DNA from: Straminergon stramineum
Taxonomy: Eukaryota > Streptophyta > Bryopsida > Hypnales > Calliergonaceae
Reading direction: 5' to 3'
Length of the DNA stretch: 64,000 bases
NCBI GenBank assembly: GCA_963920665.1
Contig: OY987268.1
Coordinates: 9,860,501 to 9,924,500 of the forward strand
Within the stretch, counting starts at the first letter, position 1. Every line of letters begins with the position of its first letter. The position numbers were made by a program, and so were the translations under genes. Under the pieces are notes generated by a model. The model saw only the letters and a list, made by a program, of their open reading frames with translations. It did not search any database and was not told the DNA's origin. Of the stretch, positions 1-11,196 are shown in pieces.

Positions 1-1620
1 CAAATAGCACTTAACAATGATTTTTCTCAATTTGTCAATTCTAGAGAAGACTTTGGATGTACAAGGGATAAAGGAACAATGCAATTGGACCTAGTTGTAA
101 CATATTTCTAATACTAATTTGTATGATTTATGCCTAAAGTGTATAGTCTCTATTCATAAAAGCCATTTGGTTGATTTTGGGCAAACCTATTTTTAACATT
201 TTGAAGAATTTATAATACTTATTCATATTGTGTCCAAAAACTACATTCTAAAAGAATCTAGAACCCCCTTTTGACTACTATTAGGATACAACAAAAAATT
301 TTGCTATTCAATATTATGAATCTTACTCAAACCTTTAATCAAATAATTCTCAGCGTAGATTTATGTATGAAAAAACAACCAAACTTTGCTACAAAAGGTG
401 TTTGCAAGACACACTTGTCCTATTTCTTGTCCCCTTGGCCTCAAACAAGTGGTTTTTTGCTCATAACTTTTGCGTTGTATGTTACTTTTGCATGAAATTT
501 GAAATGAAGGTAGATGTAGAAGTTGTAGACATTGAGTTTTTTTTTCATGTTTTGAAAAATATTTTACTATTTTTAAACAACATCTAATTGGATGTCTACC
601 TTAGCCATTCTAGGGGGTTTATAACTATTTTTGACCCAAAATTGAAAATTTGAAGCTCAAAATTGGTATATGAGGACTTCTACTACAATTACACTAGAAA
701 TATGAAGAGATTTTTTAGAAATAGTAAATTGTCCACGTTCCACATGTGTTCAAAGTGCACTACCTTTGCACAAGTGTAGAGAACACAATTTCTTTTTCCC
801 AAAGATGAAAATGGTTGAGAAGGAGCATCTTCAAGTTAGGAATTTTGGGGGGGAATTTTGGCATTTTTTTAATATTCTCTAAGAAATAAAACATCAAAGT
901 GTCCATTTTCTTGGTATTTTCCATCGTTCTTTTTTTGTGTATAAATTTTAGAGTTATACTATTCTCAATGCTTTACAAATTATCCACATTTTATTTCATT
1001 TAAAAAAAATATTCCAAAATGTCACAATATTGCAGTACTAAGATTGTTTTGAGCCAAAAATGGCAAGTGTTTCTTGCAATGACCCTTAGAGATAGAAATT
1101 TTGGAATTCTACGAGGAAGTGTGTAAAGCTAGCAAGAGAAAAATTGGAATTGTTAGCCAATAAAAATTTTAGGAGAGACTCATAGAAAAGAATATCTAGA
1201 AATTTATTTAAAATAATTTACATCAACATTTTGGTTGCTATTGGTTTGGCAATAAGACAAAGCTACTCCTAAAATATAGTTTCTCCCTACTCACCTAGAA
1301 ATAAAAATATCATGGAACTTGATGAAGGCAATTCCAACTCTAAAAACTCAACAATCAATTTTTGATTCCAATACAATATGGAAGTTTACTCCAAATGCTA
1401 TTACCTTAGATGAAGATGTTAGGACACTGGGACTACTGACAAACATTGGAATTTTTTGGAATCCATAGTGGCTTATAGTTGGAATGATCCAAGGGCCAAG
1501 AAGACACAAGCAAACCTAAATTCATCAAAAGATCTATGGTAGGGTGAGGCTCCAATGTTCATCATAAATGTGTTCGGAGAGAGTGTATTAATTTTTCCTA
1601 ACATAAATAGAAATAATCAT
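1..1620. repeat. AT-rich dispersed repeat (family VIII), no gene
   Basis: No credible gene is seen. Roughly 340-900 recurs in the same order at about 34850-36200: both contain a segment around 'ttgtagacattgag' and another around 'gatgaaaatggttgagaag'. The copy near 35 kb is interrupted by a 730-bp insertion with inverted ends (35116-35846) that this copy lacks. The small open frames at 271-587 are short, lack any recognisable motif and fall inside this repeat. Confidence 0.55.
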
Positions 1621-1718
1621 TTCAAATTATGCTTAAGAAAGATAAATCAAGGAAATGTCTCTTCAAATTGAAGAGCCATTTCCTTAATTTATCTTTCTTA
1701 AGGAAGCATAATTTGAAG
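1621..1718. repeat. Near-perfect hairpin
   Basis: Arms 1621-1657 and 1677-1717 are reverse complements apart from one 4-nt bulge and one mismatch. The loop (1659-1675) is itself a small palindrome. The unit could be a solo foldback MITE or a small-RNA precursor; the sequence does not distinguish these. Confidence 0.75.
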
Positions 1719-2143
1719 TGTCTCTCTAAATTTTAAGCCATTTAGCTTGCTTTTAATAGACTTTAGTTTGATTGTCCCAACTCCAAATCAAAATTTTATT
1801 GTCTCTTTAACCTCTAAAAAATTCTTGATGTTTTGAGGCCAAAACAAGCTTTAAAATACTCTTAACAAAGCAAGGCTACTATCTTCATCATTTTGTATTC
1901 TTTTATGAATCCAAATACACAATATTTTAAAAATTTATTTGAGTGTATCTTTCCAAAATTTCACATTGCAAATCCCTATTGATTGTAAGATTATAATGCC
2001 TAAACTTCAAGAAGTAGTTTCCTAGCATTTTCAAAAAGGGCAATTTTGTCTTTTAATATTTTAAATTTTAACATGCATGTACCCCATTACTTGTGCAATT
2101 TAGTCCACATATTGATAACACTAAAAATAATCTCATATTCATA

Positions 2144-2788
2144 TTAACCCCTAAATGCCCAAGGCATCAGATTCTGGTGTTTCGAAAACTTTGAAGTTAA
2201 GTAAAACCCAACCAAATTGCTATTATTATTAGTTTATATTTCAGGAGAACTCTTGTTGAAGTCTAGTCTTAGGATCAAAAAGTTGATCTTAAAAATAAAG
2301 GATTATGATTTTTCTATTGAAGATTTTGTGCAAAGATGCCCATTGCAATCTTGACTTCCCATAGTGTTGAGGGCTCTTGGAAATGAGCCTCAAATACACT
2401 AGATCTTGGAGGAAAAATCACATTTGAAATTCATTTAAAAAAATTGTAGAATATATTTTGAAAAACTGTAAATTGATTGGGGTTGTGCATGCTAGGTCCT
2501 ACAACCTCATATTTTTTTAGTGACCAAATTTTTAGAGTTGACATGCAAAAAGTCAATTGAAAAATTTTCATAGTTTTTACACCTTCATGATCAAACATTA
2601 TAATCTTTCAATCTATAAGTGATATTGTTATGTTTTCTTTTCCTATGTGATCTCTAACATGTCTAGTTTGAATTTGTATGGTTACAATTCAAAATAAATT
2701 GGTACAACTTATGAAAATGTTGACTTATTGTTCAATTTAGAGCAAATTTGAAGAAGCTCCAAATAGGCCTTGGGCATTTAGGGGTTAA
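2144..2788. mobile_element. TTAA-flanked MITE, family I, full length
   Basis: The element occupies 2148-2784 and is flanked on both sides by TTAA. Its termini are perfect 18-bp inverted repeats, CCCCTAAATGCCCAAGGC. There is no coding capacity. Related copies lie at about 32940-33427, 39558-40183 and 41409-42060. A TTAA duplication with C-rich ends is seen in piggyBac and in Sola-type transposons; which superfamily drives this one cannot be told from a non-autonomous copy. Confidence 0.85.
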
Positions 2789-3121
2789 AATAAATTACAA
2801 AATTAAAAGGTCGTATATGATGAAAGAGAAACCTAAATCACTAATAACTTTGGAATGAAATTAAGATTTGTCAACCCCAATGGTGAAAATTTTCTAATAA
2901 GAAACACATATCCAACAATTTATTTATTTAATTGAAAACTCTTCTAATTGAGTTTAGAAAATGACTTATAAAATAAAACTATGTTTTTTTTTTGTCATTG
3001 CTTGTAAATAAAAGTGGTTATAAAAATCCTCAAATTAGTCAATATAAAATGGGATAATTTTTTTGGTGCAAGTATTATTCAATACATCTATAGCAATGTT
3101 TAACTTTTTTTTAATTTATAT

Positions 3122-3740
3122 TTAACCCCTAAACTTCCTAGGCATTTTTTCAACAAAAAACGACTCAAAACTACCAATTCTATTGCAAGTGCAAAAAATT
3201 GTAGAAATTCTTTTTTCCTAGTATCGAACCATGAGATGTAGCACTAAACTAATATAAGAACGTGTGAAAGAAATTTCAAAGACTTTGATAGTGTGGATTG
3301 CAAGATATTTGCTTTTTAAAGTGAATAAGTCTAGGGGTTTTGCATCATTCTTGAATTTTAAGACTTTGAATCTTTTTAGCTTAAATTTTTTGCACTACAC
3401 ATTCTAAATTTTTATTTTTTTATGTTGACGAATTGAATTGAAAATCTAGGATTTTCTTTTCAAAAAACATACATTTGATTTTCATTCTTTAAAAAATTGT
3501 TAAGTAGAAGTAGGTACAAGATTGAAGGAAAAACAAAAGTGTTAATAGCTCTAAGATGGAATTGAAAATCACTAATCCCAAATTTGACATGGAAATTGCA
3601 TAAGTCCACTTTAACATTGAAGTTGCATAAATCTTTCTAACTTTGACAATATTTATGAGAATGACATAAAAAAAAGTTGCACAAATAGAGCATGATGATT
3701 AGGATTTACTCTAAAAAGTTTGAATGGAAATTTCCAAATT
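3122..3740. mobile_element. TTAA-type element, family II, partial
   Basis: It begins with TTAACCCCTAAAC and matches, in order, the left half of the element at 44385-45290 and the left part of the copy that begins near 23166 (shared 'caaaaaacRactcaaaa' and 'ttgcaagatatttg'). Similarity fades after about 3600, and I could not place a right end. Confidence 0.55.
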
Positions 3741-4606
3741 TGAAGTCAAAGGAACATGTCCGAGGTAATAAAAAGCCCAAAATAGTCTCCTAAAAATTTT
3801 AGAAGTTAAAGAGTTTTTAATGCATTTCTAATGATAGTAATCACAAGTTCTATTTTTATCCTAAGAAAAGATAGTAATATTCAAAGACTCATTTAGAGTG
3901 GTCCATTGATGATGCTTTGAGGTGAAGTAAAAACACCTAAAATCATCCATGGATCTATTCTTGACAAGTATTCTATTGAAAGTGTCCCCCAAAGTACAAT
4001 TAAACCATCCCCATTCTTAATTGTGATTAAGGTAGAAACACCCAAAATTGTCCCTGTCTCCATTCATGCACAATAGATTTTCCTTGAAGTCTTTCTCGAC
4101 TTCAATTAAAGTTTCTTTCCAAGATGTCATTAAATTGTCTCCTTACTTAGGTGCAATTAGTTGACTAATGATTTTGTCACAATTTTAAATTCAGCTATAT
4201 GACAGTTTCAGTGGTCTAGGGAGCTTCCACTTTGAAAATTCATAGAAATTACATGCTATATTTGAAAAATATAATTTTTTTTGAAAATTCATGATTTTCA
4301 ATTTCTAATACAACAAAAATATTTTTTTTTCTAGAAATAGGTGCCTCCAACTATGTTGAATTGCTAATATTGACAATTCTAAGTGTTTCTACCGTAGTTC
4401 ACTCTTGATTATATTAAGATTTTGGTTTTATGACTAGTCTATGTGATGACTTGAGTGGTGTAGAGAGCATCCACTTTGAAAATTTATAGTAATTGCATGC
4501 CTTATTTAAAAAATATTTTTTTTTAATTCATGATTTTCAATTGCTAATGCTACAGAAATGTTTTTTTTCTTGGATAAGGTGCCTCCCAGTATGTTGAACT
4601 ATTTAC
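3741..4606. repeat. AT-rich segment with about 245-bp tandem duplication
   Basis: The segments starting near 4196 and 4441 are diverged copies of one unit, sharing 'tccactttgaaaatt', 'attcatgattttcaatt' and 'aggtgcctcc'. The second unit is interrupted by the LINE end at 4607-4740, so the first unit serves as an empty-site reference. No gene is seen. Confidence 0.6.
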
Positions 4607-4740
4607 TTTTTTTTTTGACACAAATAAAGGGGAACCTTTACTACAAGAAAGAATAAAGTACAACGCCCAGCCGCAAGCGACCTGGGGAGAGTCAAAGAGT
4701 TAGTAGGAGAGCCTGGTGTTAGAAAAGAATGAGTAACTTT
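4607..4740 (-). mobile_element. 5'-truncated L1-type LINE 3' end
   Basis: Read on the minus strand, a 3'-UTR-like sequence ends in TTTATTTGTGTC followed by a poly(A) tail of about ten bases, as in plant L1 LINEs. The insertion is bounded by a 10-bp target duplication, AACTATTTAC (4597-4606) and AACTGTTTAC (4741-4750), with one mismatch. Only about 134 bp of the LINE 3' end was inserted; no reverse transcriptase is present. Confidence 0.75.
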
Positions 4741-5460
4741 AACTGTTTACTTTTACAGTTTTGGGTGTTTCAGTCACGTTGAATGCAGCCTGAATCACCC
4801 ACCCGGCCACAGTGAGTCTGAGGATTGTCCATAACTTTGAAATGAGTGTACCTTCTCTTTCTCATGTGTTTTCCAGTATACCTTCCACGAAGGGAACTGA
4901 ATTTTTCAGATGGCGGCACACAGGAATGATCCAAGGACGTGACCAAGAAGAAACCAACTGGAAAGCAAGATGGTGTCTGACTTTGGGACGCTTCAGTTAC
5001 ATGGTTATGGACGCTTTATGTCCGGGTGATCCGGGCGCCGTTGGGTCGGAATATGATCCAAGGGTCATTATGAGCTACCCCACGAAGATACGACCTGAAG
5101 GGGACTTGTTGAAAGATCATAATAAGACTTGCAGTAAAGGTTCCCTTTATTTGTGTCAAAAAAAAAAAAAAAGATCATAATAAGTCGCGCTAGATCCATA
5201 TTTCCATACGAGCCGGAACGACGTCAGCAGAACGAGGATCATCTCCAAGTGAAGATCGACGGTGAGGTGAGATCGACTGTCGGAAGGTCTGCACTCTGCA
5301 CTGCTCAACCCAACTACAGTAGAAGGAGGAGTACCATGTGCCAAAGCGCTGAATACAAAGCGAGGAAAGCTCCAGGAAACGTAACTCCCATATCATATGG
5401 CATGACCCTGATCATAATCACTTATAATGCATTTTAGTTCAATCTCAAGAGATTTAATTT
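4741..5460 (+). other. GC-richer, coding-like segment of unknown origin
   Basis: The base composition rises sharply against the AT-rich surroundings. An open frame of 122 codons runs 4812-5180, with a conspicuous W/R-rich middle (residues about 32-60). I recognise no domain, and the frame's C-terminus is altered by the LINE micro-insertion at 5127-5169; without it the frame would end a few codons later. It could be a captured exon or an old gene fragment. No second copy in the window allows a test for selection. Confidence 0.3.
5112..5184 (+). mobile_element. LINE micro-insertion with target duplication
   Basis: The direct repeat AAAGATCATAATAAG occurs at 5112-5126 and 5170-5184 (the leading A bases merge with the tail). 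Between them lie about 43 bp: the last 30 or so bases of the same LINE 3' end seen at 4607-4740 (sharing 'gtaaaggttccc' and 'ttatttgtgtc') plus poly(A). This is an extreme 5' truncation. Confidence 0.8.
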
Positions 5461-6040
5461 GTTTTAATGTAGATAGCTCTTGCAGCCCTCTTAACAAGGA
5501 ATCCAAAAATGTAATTATATATATGAAATGAATATTTTTGGAGGACAATAATAGCATTAAGAACCTAATTATAGGAGTTTTTCTAAAAATTTACATGGAT
5601 CATGGGACAAGCTACCCAAAGTTTTGGATTTTTTTATTATGATTGAAACACTATGAATGAATTTTAATTTTCATTGGAAGGAACTTCTTGTATGGATTTT
5701 TAAAAATTATGCAAACTTGTTTGAATTCTTCATATATATTGTGAATTTTTTCTAATATGCATGCAACACAACATTTTCTACATTTAATTTTAAAAAAATT
5801 TGGTCTCGCCTAAATTTTTGATCTTTCTAATTTGATGTAATTTTTACAAAAGCCATCCTCTTTTCCGCTTTAATGCTGACAGTCCCTGCATATAATATAA
5901 GATTGCGTATCAGGGGAAAGCTTAACCTGCGAACACAGATCGATCTTGGTGCTATTAATGCTGTTGCGCTTGCCATTCTCGTCATTACGCACACCTGGAA
6001 GCGATTCCTCTCACTGTCACAATGCTACCTTCGCTTGCTA
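5461..6040. other. AT-rich spacer
   Basis: AT-rich sequence upstream of gene copy A. I see no gene, structured repeat or clear promoter element. Confidence 0.5.
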
Positions 6041-6716
6041 GCTCTCACTATACACTCTGTTCTAGCTCCCTCGTCTGATTATCTAGCGAGGAGCCCTGCA
6101 CTCACGCATCTTCGCTTTGGGGCCGGTAACCATCAGCGTTTGCGCTTCTAAACCTCCATTGTATCATCTCTCTCGTGAATTGCGATCGTATTCCAGCTTG
6201 TAACGTCAATTTGGGTATATTGGTGATTTTCACCACTTGAGCTCGCTCTTTCGGGAGGCGCGGCCTGAAACGGAATTGTGTGTCTGTATTAGCTAGTTTC
6301 GGGTCACGAAAATTTTAGCGCCAGAATTACCCCATTTTAACATAAAAGTGTGAACTGATTCCTAGTCCACTTTGCAAATGCACTCCGCGAACGTATTTTT
6401 GTAGTCAGTGATTTTAATGAGTGGGAACATTTTGATCATTCCTCGCAGAGTCCACGACTCACGCTTCACTAGGATTTAAATTTGAGCTCCGGCCGATTGC
6501 CCATTTGCGTTGGAATGCAGAGCTGCACGGATTCGTTCTGCTGCTCCCGCGGTGATCGCAGCTCAGGAGAAGACTCTGCTTGAAAGTTGGCAGATTTTTT
6601 CATTGGTGTGTCGACTTGTGCAGTTCCCTTTGTTTGATGGTGGTTTCGTCGTCTTCGTAGGAGGAAACGTCGATCAGAACACCGAATCGCGCAAAGGGGG
6701 AGAGTCACGATTCGCA
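6040..6716 (+). promoter_or_regulatory. Conserved 5' region of gene copy A
   Basis: This block is conserved upstream of copies B (about 21700-22325), C (about 42290-43224) and D (about 60740-61376), including 'catcttcgctttgg', 'atcagcgtttg' and 'cctcgcRgagtccacga'. A conserved T-rich tract ending in TAG at about 6653-6660 looks like a splice acceptor at the same place in every copy. It probably holds promoter, 5' UTR and at least one intron. Copy C has TAA just after the acceptor in the downstream frame, so the first in-frame ATG of the next exon is the likelier start. No TATA box could be assigned. Confidence 0.5.
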
Positions 6717-7007
6717 ATGGCGCAGGCGAACGGAGGAGCCGCAGGCGCGAACGCAGCAGTGCCACAGGTGGACGGAGCGGCAGTTGCCGACGGAGCGGTA
6801 CCGCTCGGGAACGGGGCAGTACTACCGCAGATGGATGGTGCGCGCATTCGCGCGGCAGGCCAGGCGGCTGCTCCGGTGGCAGGGGTTCTTTTTCCCCAAG
6901 GCCTTGCTCCTGCACGTTTTGATGTGGATGGTGCTCTGCTGGGGCCTCTGCCAAGAAAAAGCAACGAGAGCTGCAAAATCTTTCCCAAGATTCCGGATGA
7001 AACCTGA
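6717..7007 (+). CDS. Unknown array-family protein, copy A (96 aa)
   Basis: This is an unidentified small protein. The N-terminal half is Ala/Gly/Val-rich low complexity with the repeated motif AVPQVDG. The C-terminal 25 residues carry the block LLGPLPRKSNESCK, shared with the three other copies. The start is the ATG that opens MAQANGGA in A and B; the D copy reads MVQAN and C reads MAQANA. Coding is supported by three-base indels between copies and, against copy C, by differences falling mainly at third codon positions. No signal peptide or membrane segment is seen. The frame stays open upstream to a conserved acceptor-like TAG, so an upstream exon is possible. The GC-rich antisense frame is also open, but it mirrors this one. 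Confidence 0.6.
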   Translation: MAQANGGAAGANAAVPQVDGAAVADGAVPLGNGAVLPQMDGARIRAAGQAAAPVAGVLFPQGLAPARFDVDGALLGPLPRKSNESCKIFPKIPDET

Positions 7008-7930
7008 CCTTGAACTTCTCTGCACTGAAGTAAAGCTTTCACTCCTGTTAAAGAAAATGAAAAAATGAACTGACCTTGAGAAGAAGAATTATACTGCGTG
7101 GTTGGGTTGGATATTAAGTTAGTGTTTCTCTGTTTCTTTGTCCTAATGGTATCTTCTTCTTAGTTTGCCCGGGGTGATTGGTTTCCTTGGTTTGCTGATG
7201 CAACTGCATGGGATAATCAATTGCATAAGATTGAAGAAGAGTCCATTGAGGTAGTTGTAAGTTACAAGCCACACGGGCGTGTTGGGCCAGAGCCCCTAGC
7301 CAGAGACTCTACATCATATTGGCTTGGTTTTATAGCCTCATGTGGGCTAGTTTCATTTTTTACCGTATTGTAGAAGTGTTAGCAGTATGCAGGTGTGTAT
7401 GTGTTTGTACTGAGAAGCATGCATAATGCTCAAGAATAATTGTGTGGAGGTTTCAGTAAATTTCACGCTGACCAGAGCATATATATTCAGAGGTGCATAT
7501 TGGCTGTCCACATGGAGCACATTCATTTGTGTAGTGGGAACCAATGTTCAGGAAGTTTTTTGAGTTTTACCGTCTATTTTCCTTCAATTCCCAAATTGAA
7601 CCATTTTTTCAAGTACAGAGTCCGGTTATTTTCTCTATTTTACATTCAAAATCGAATTTTTAAATTATTTTCCACCAATTTTTAGCTGATGTTTTAAAAT
7701 TGCAACCAGTTTTTTTATCAATTCCACCAGCTAACTTTGAACTAGCCACTGGTTCTTCCCGGACATTGGTCGGAACTTTTGACTCAGATCGTTCTCATTA
7801 ACTGATTTTGCTTTGCTTTGGAATCTAGTTCTGTCCTCAAATCCTAGATGGATTGCTTGGTGATGAGGATTCGTTCTTGTATCTTTTTTTGTAGTGGAAG
7901 TTGCTTTCACTTTTTCCAAATTAAACAAAT
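7008..7930 (+). other. 3' region of gene copy A with a 69-codon downstream frame
   Basis: The sequence is conserved after the stop codon in B and D and partly in C. After a pyrimidine-rich stretch ending in TAG, a frame at 7164-7373 reads DWFPWFAD and ends with a hydrophobic stretch like a short membrane segment. The same frame is stopped once in copy B, frameshifted in D and scrambled in C, so it is more likely 3' UTR or a decayed exon than selected protein. The 3' end near 7921 has AATTAAA where other copies have AATAAA. It is interrupted by the MITE at 7542-7768. Confidence 0.45.
7534..7776. mobile_element. hAT-like MITE in copy A 3' region
   Basis: The insertion at 7542-7768 has 14-bp inverted ends (CAATGTTCAGGAAG and CAATGTCCGGGAAG) and an 8-bp target duplication, GTGGGAAC at 7534-7541 and GTCGGAAC at 7769-7776. 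Copies B and D lack it and run directly from 'gggaa' to 'gactcag', which gives an empty-site comparison. An 8-bp duplication fits the hAT superfamily. It has no coding content. Confidence 0.75.
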
Positions 7931-9301
7931 ATTTCTATTCCTTCAGTGTAAATGATTTTGTAGCCAAAAATTCTGAAAAATTCTGAAGCTTATTTCATTT
8001 CATTTTTTGTTCTTGCAATTCACCTAAATGAGAATCTGATTGTCTCAATTGGCTTCTAGGTGGGTGATATGAAGATACAGATTTGGTAGCATGATGCTCT
8101 CAATGAATTATGCAGTCAGTAGAAAGGTCGTTGTCTTACGAATTGATGTAGTGAATTATGTCTATGTAAGGCATCTATTAGGGGCTTCCATAGTAAGTTC
8201 AAATCAGGTTTGAATTCTTGTCATTAATCAGATGGGCTTATGAGATAATTGTAAGGTAGGAGGCTCGAACTCCGTTCGGGCATTTAGATTTGTCCCTACT
8301 TTAGCTCTGAAATGGACATAAGATGGTCCTTAAATCAACCGATATAATAATTTGAATGGATCGAGAAAAAAAGTATTATTTACTGCAAGAGCCAATCATT
8401 GTCCTTGCTTTCTCCATTTCTCTTTATAACTTAAGTGAACAATTTATGAAAGACCTAGTGTCATAAATAGGGACCTATGACAAAATTTGTTTGAAAATTC
8501 ATAACTAATTCAATAATGCTTCAAAAAAATATGAAACCACTTGTGTTACATTCTGCATTTATTTATCTTTGCCTGAAAAATAAGCTAAAAATATTCCCAT
8601 GAAAGGAAATATATGAAAAGGCAACCCAGCCTTTAGATGAGCGGTTATGAGCCTACTACCTTAAGAGAACTAATTGTCTATTTCTTGTATTCAAGAAGTT
8701 AAGAAGTTAGCAACTTTTGATATCTTGAAAATGAGTAGTAATTCTACCATATTAAACCACGAAGGATGTTGAGGACTAAAAGTGTTTGATTAATAACTTT
8801 TCGGAACTATAAAAAAAAAGAATGCACATGTTCATCTTGAAAATTGATCATTTTTGGTCAAATACCTTGATAGGGTTGCATTCTTCTAAGAGTGAAATTT
8901 ATTGAAGTTTAAAGTAGTGCAAAGGTCAGTGTGACAATGGAATAGGTCTATGTTAATCTCAAGTAAATTTGAAATTCTGAAACCAGCAATAGTGGTTTCT
9001 AATGATCTAAGACAAGGCACTCTAATAGCAAACTTGCTCTAAAAGCAACCACTAACATGGAGCCTATACATTTTGCTTTCTTTGATGTACTGACAATGTG
9101 CATTTTAAGAGGTGGTTGCTTTAAGTGACCACTACATTGTTTCAAACTTCAAAAATTAGTAAAAAATTATGTGAAGGTCTAAAAAATATGACATGACCTT
9201 GGGTTAGAGGCCCATTCCATTTTTTTCCTATGAACATTTATTGAAAATTGTTTCAAGGAATTTAGCTTCTCCCCAATGCAATCAACATCTAAAAGGTCAC
9301 T
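7931..9301 (+). repeat. Downstream flank of array copy A
   Basis: No gene is seen. The segment aligns in order with the flank downstream of copy B: 8040-8270 with 30660-30800 plus 31722-31760, and 8670-9060 with 31780-31879 plus 32634-32960. It also matches, reversed, 37300-38660. It preserves the unoccupied target TTAA (8752-8755) of the element at 31880-32633. Confidence 0.65.
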
Positions 9302-9521
9302 TTAACCCCTAATGACGCTGAGGACGCTTTTTGTCCAATGGATGACAAAGAATTTGCCTATGTTGAATAGAAGTGCAATTGTTCATCCTTGGAATTTTGT
9401 GCAAAAAGGAAAGATCTTCTACAATAATTTGACCTCCAATGTGTATTTTTAATTTTTTTAAAGTAGCACAGTTCCAAAAGGGTTGATTTCCTCAGTCATC
9501 AGTCCGTCCTTTAAGGGTTAA
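9302..9521. mobile_element. TTAA-flanked MITE, family III
   Basis: TTAA at 9302-9305 and 9518-9521 bracket an element starting CCCCTAATGACG and ending CCTTTAAGGG. An opposite-orientation copy lies at 63178-63400; both share 'caaggatgaacaatt' (reading the second copy's strand). It has no gene. Confidence 0.75.
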
Positions 9522-9864
9522 AAGTAGACCACTCCTTAGATTGACTAGCCATGAGACACTGATGTGGTTGCCTTGAACACTGACTTGGCATTTCACTTTA
9601 ATCTCTGTGTTACTGAAATCAACTAAGTTAAGCATAATGCCGAATGTGGTGAATTGGAGCATTGATTGAGTTAGAAGCCTACTAACGCTTGAATGGAATT
9701 GTTCATTCCATACTGTTTGCCGTGTCTGTTGCCGTCCCAGATTCCTGGCTGCACAAGTACCGACCGGTAGCACATACTGGCCTATGTATCAAGCCAGGTG
9801 CTCAGCACAGAGGAAACTATTCTTTGGCCTTTGACTAAAGAATACTGTCTTCCTAAAACCGACC
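9522..9864. repeat. Dispersed repeat (family V)
   Basis: Reverse-complement similarity to 36750-36920 plus 37130-37200, including 'caaggcaaccRcatcA' and a segment around 'agtacttgtg'. The copy near 37 kb is split by a MITE at 36931-37128. The 93-codon minus-strand frame here (9492-9773) crosses repeat boundaries and is not taken as a gene. Confidence 0.55.
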
Positions 9865-10130
9865 CTACACTAAATAGAAAAATTAGGTTGCCTTAACAAT
9901 TAGGTTGGTTGCCTTATCCCCAGAAAGTTTCATTACAAGTCATCAAAGTCAAAAAATGTTTCTATAGATATTTCTATTTGTACACAAGAAGGTTCATGAA
10001 TCCCAATTACAACAATCCCTAATTCAAAAGTACTCTGAAAATATTCCTAAACAATAACAATAAATATTTATTTTGTGTCAAATGTCGAAAAATTAGTGTG
10101 AGGCAACCTAATTTCGCTATTTACTGTAGG
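9865..10130. mobile_element. MITE with 29-30 bp TIRs, family IV
   Basis: Inverted ends read CCTACACTAAATAG followed by AAAATTAGGTTGCCT on the left and the matching complement on the right. A reverse-orientation copy is at 62874-63111 and is slightly shorter. I could not define a target duplication. Confidence 0.7.
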
Positions 10131-11124
10131 ATTAACACATTTTTGGAATGCTCCTTGGATGCCGAGCCCACCAATCAAAAACCCAAATTGCAACCTAAGG
10201 TGGCCGGTACCTGGATAACCGGAACCGTACTAACAGAGCCCCGATGTACCGAATGCTTTCATTCTCAAGGGACAATAGTTTACAACATCAGACAATACTT
10301 GAATGACAATATTTTCCTTTCAAAGCAAGTTTCTACTGATCTATATAATTTGTTGTTACCATATCATTGTTTTTCATCATATCCTACTGACTACAGTGAT
10401 GTCTTTGGTGCATTAGAATTTCAAAATGAGTCATAAAGCCCCATAAAGTAATTAAGAACACCTATTTTCGATCCCTATAGAACCATGCCTAAAATGCACT
10501 CCCACTATAGATGATAATCTAGGGTTGGTTTTAAAAACACCTATTTTCAAACACTCTGAAAATTTTTTAGTTTATTCTTATGATGTTCAAAAAATGCAAT
10601 CCAAGAGAACCTAGAATCCTCTTTTGACTAAATCAACGAGGCCACAAAAAAAAAACTTTTCAATATAATATTGGGAACTATGCTAAATTGCTTATTTAGA
10701 AACTTTTAGTTGTAGTTCCCTTAGTTTGGTGTATATGAGAAAGATTCTACATTCCTCTAGAGATGTATGTGGCCCCCTTCTTATACTATATTGTATTCTA
10801 CTTTATTCATTATGTTTTGATGTATGCATCCTAATGGCAATCATCTTGTCACAAATTTATGCCTTCTAATGGTTAGGAATTATGATTTCACTGAGTTTTA
10901 TACCAAGTGCAAAAGTAGTCTTCTGGTAAGGTTGTTACACTAAAAACCAATGCTTTCATAATGTCAATTCCTAATTTTTTTTATGGAAAGTGACTTAACA
11001 AAATATCAAAAATGGTGAGTGGTAAATGGATGCTTAGATGGAATTGGAGATTATTTTCAATACTGAATAATTTCATCAATGTTTATGTGCAGGTGGTTGC
11101 TTTCTAAGGTAATATGCTTATTAG
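10131..11124. other. AT-rich spacer
   Basis: A frame of 112 codons at 10098-10436 has no recognisable domain and starts inside the neighbouring MITE, so I do not call it. The rest is AT-rich sequence with no structure I can support. Confidence 0.45.
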
Positions 11125-11196
11125 TTAACCCCTAAAGGACCATTGTCCCCTCGAGGAACAAAAATCAAGCTATCATTGATATTAGTAGATGGTGTG

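Noticed and set aside
6469..6954. 161-codon minus-strand frame over copy A, with similar frames in B, C and D
   Set aside because: It mirrors the plus-strand coding frame. High GC and few stop-forming codons keep the antisense open; third-position bias favours the plus strand.
10098..10436. 112-codon frame as a gene
   Set aside because: It starts inside a MITE terminal repeat, has no motif and no second copy to test.
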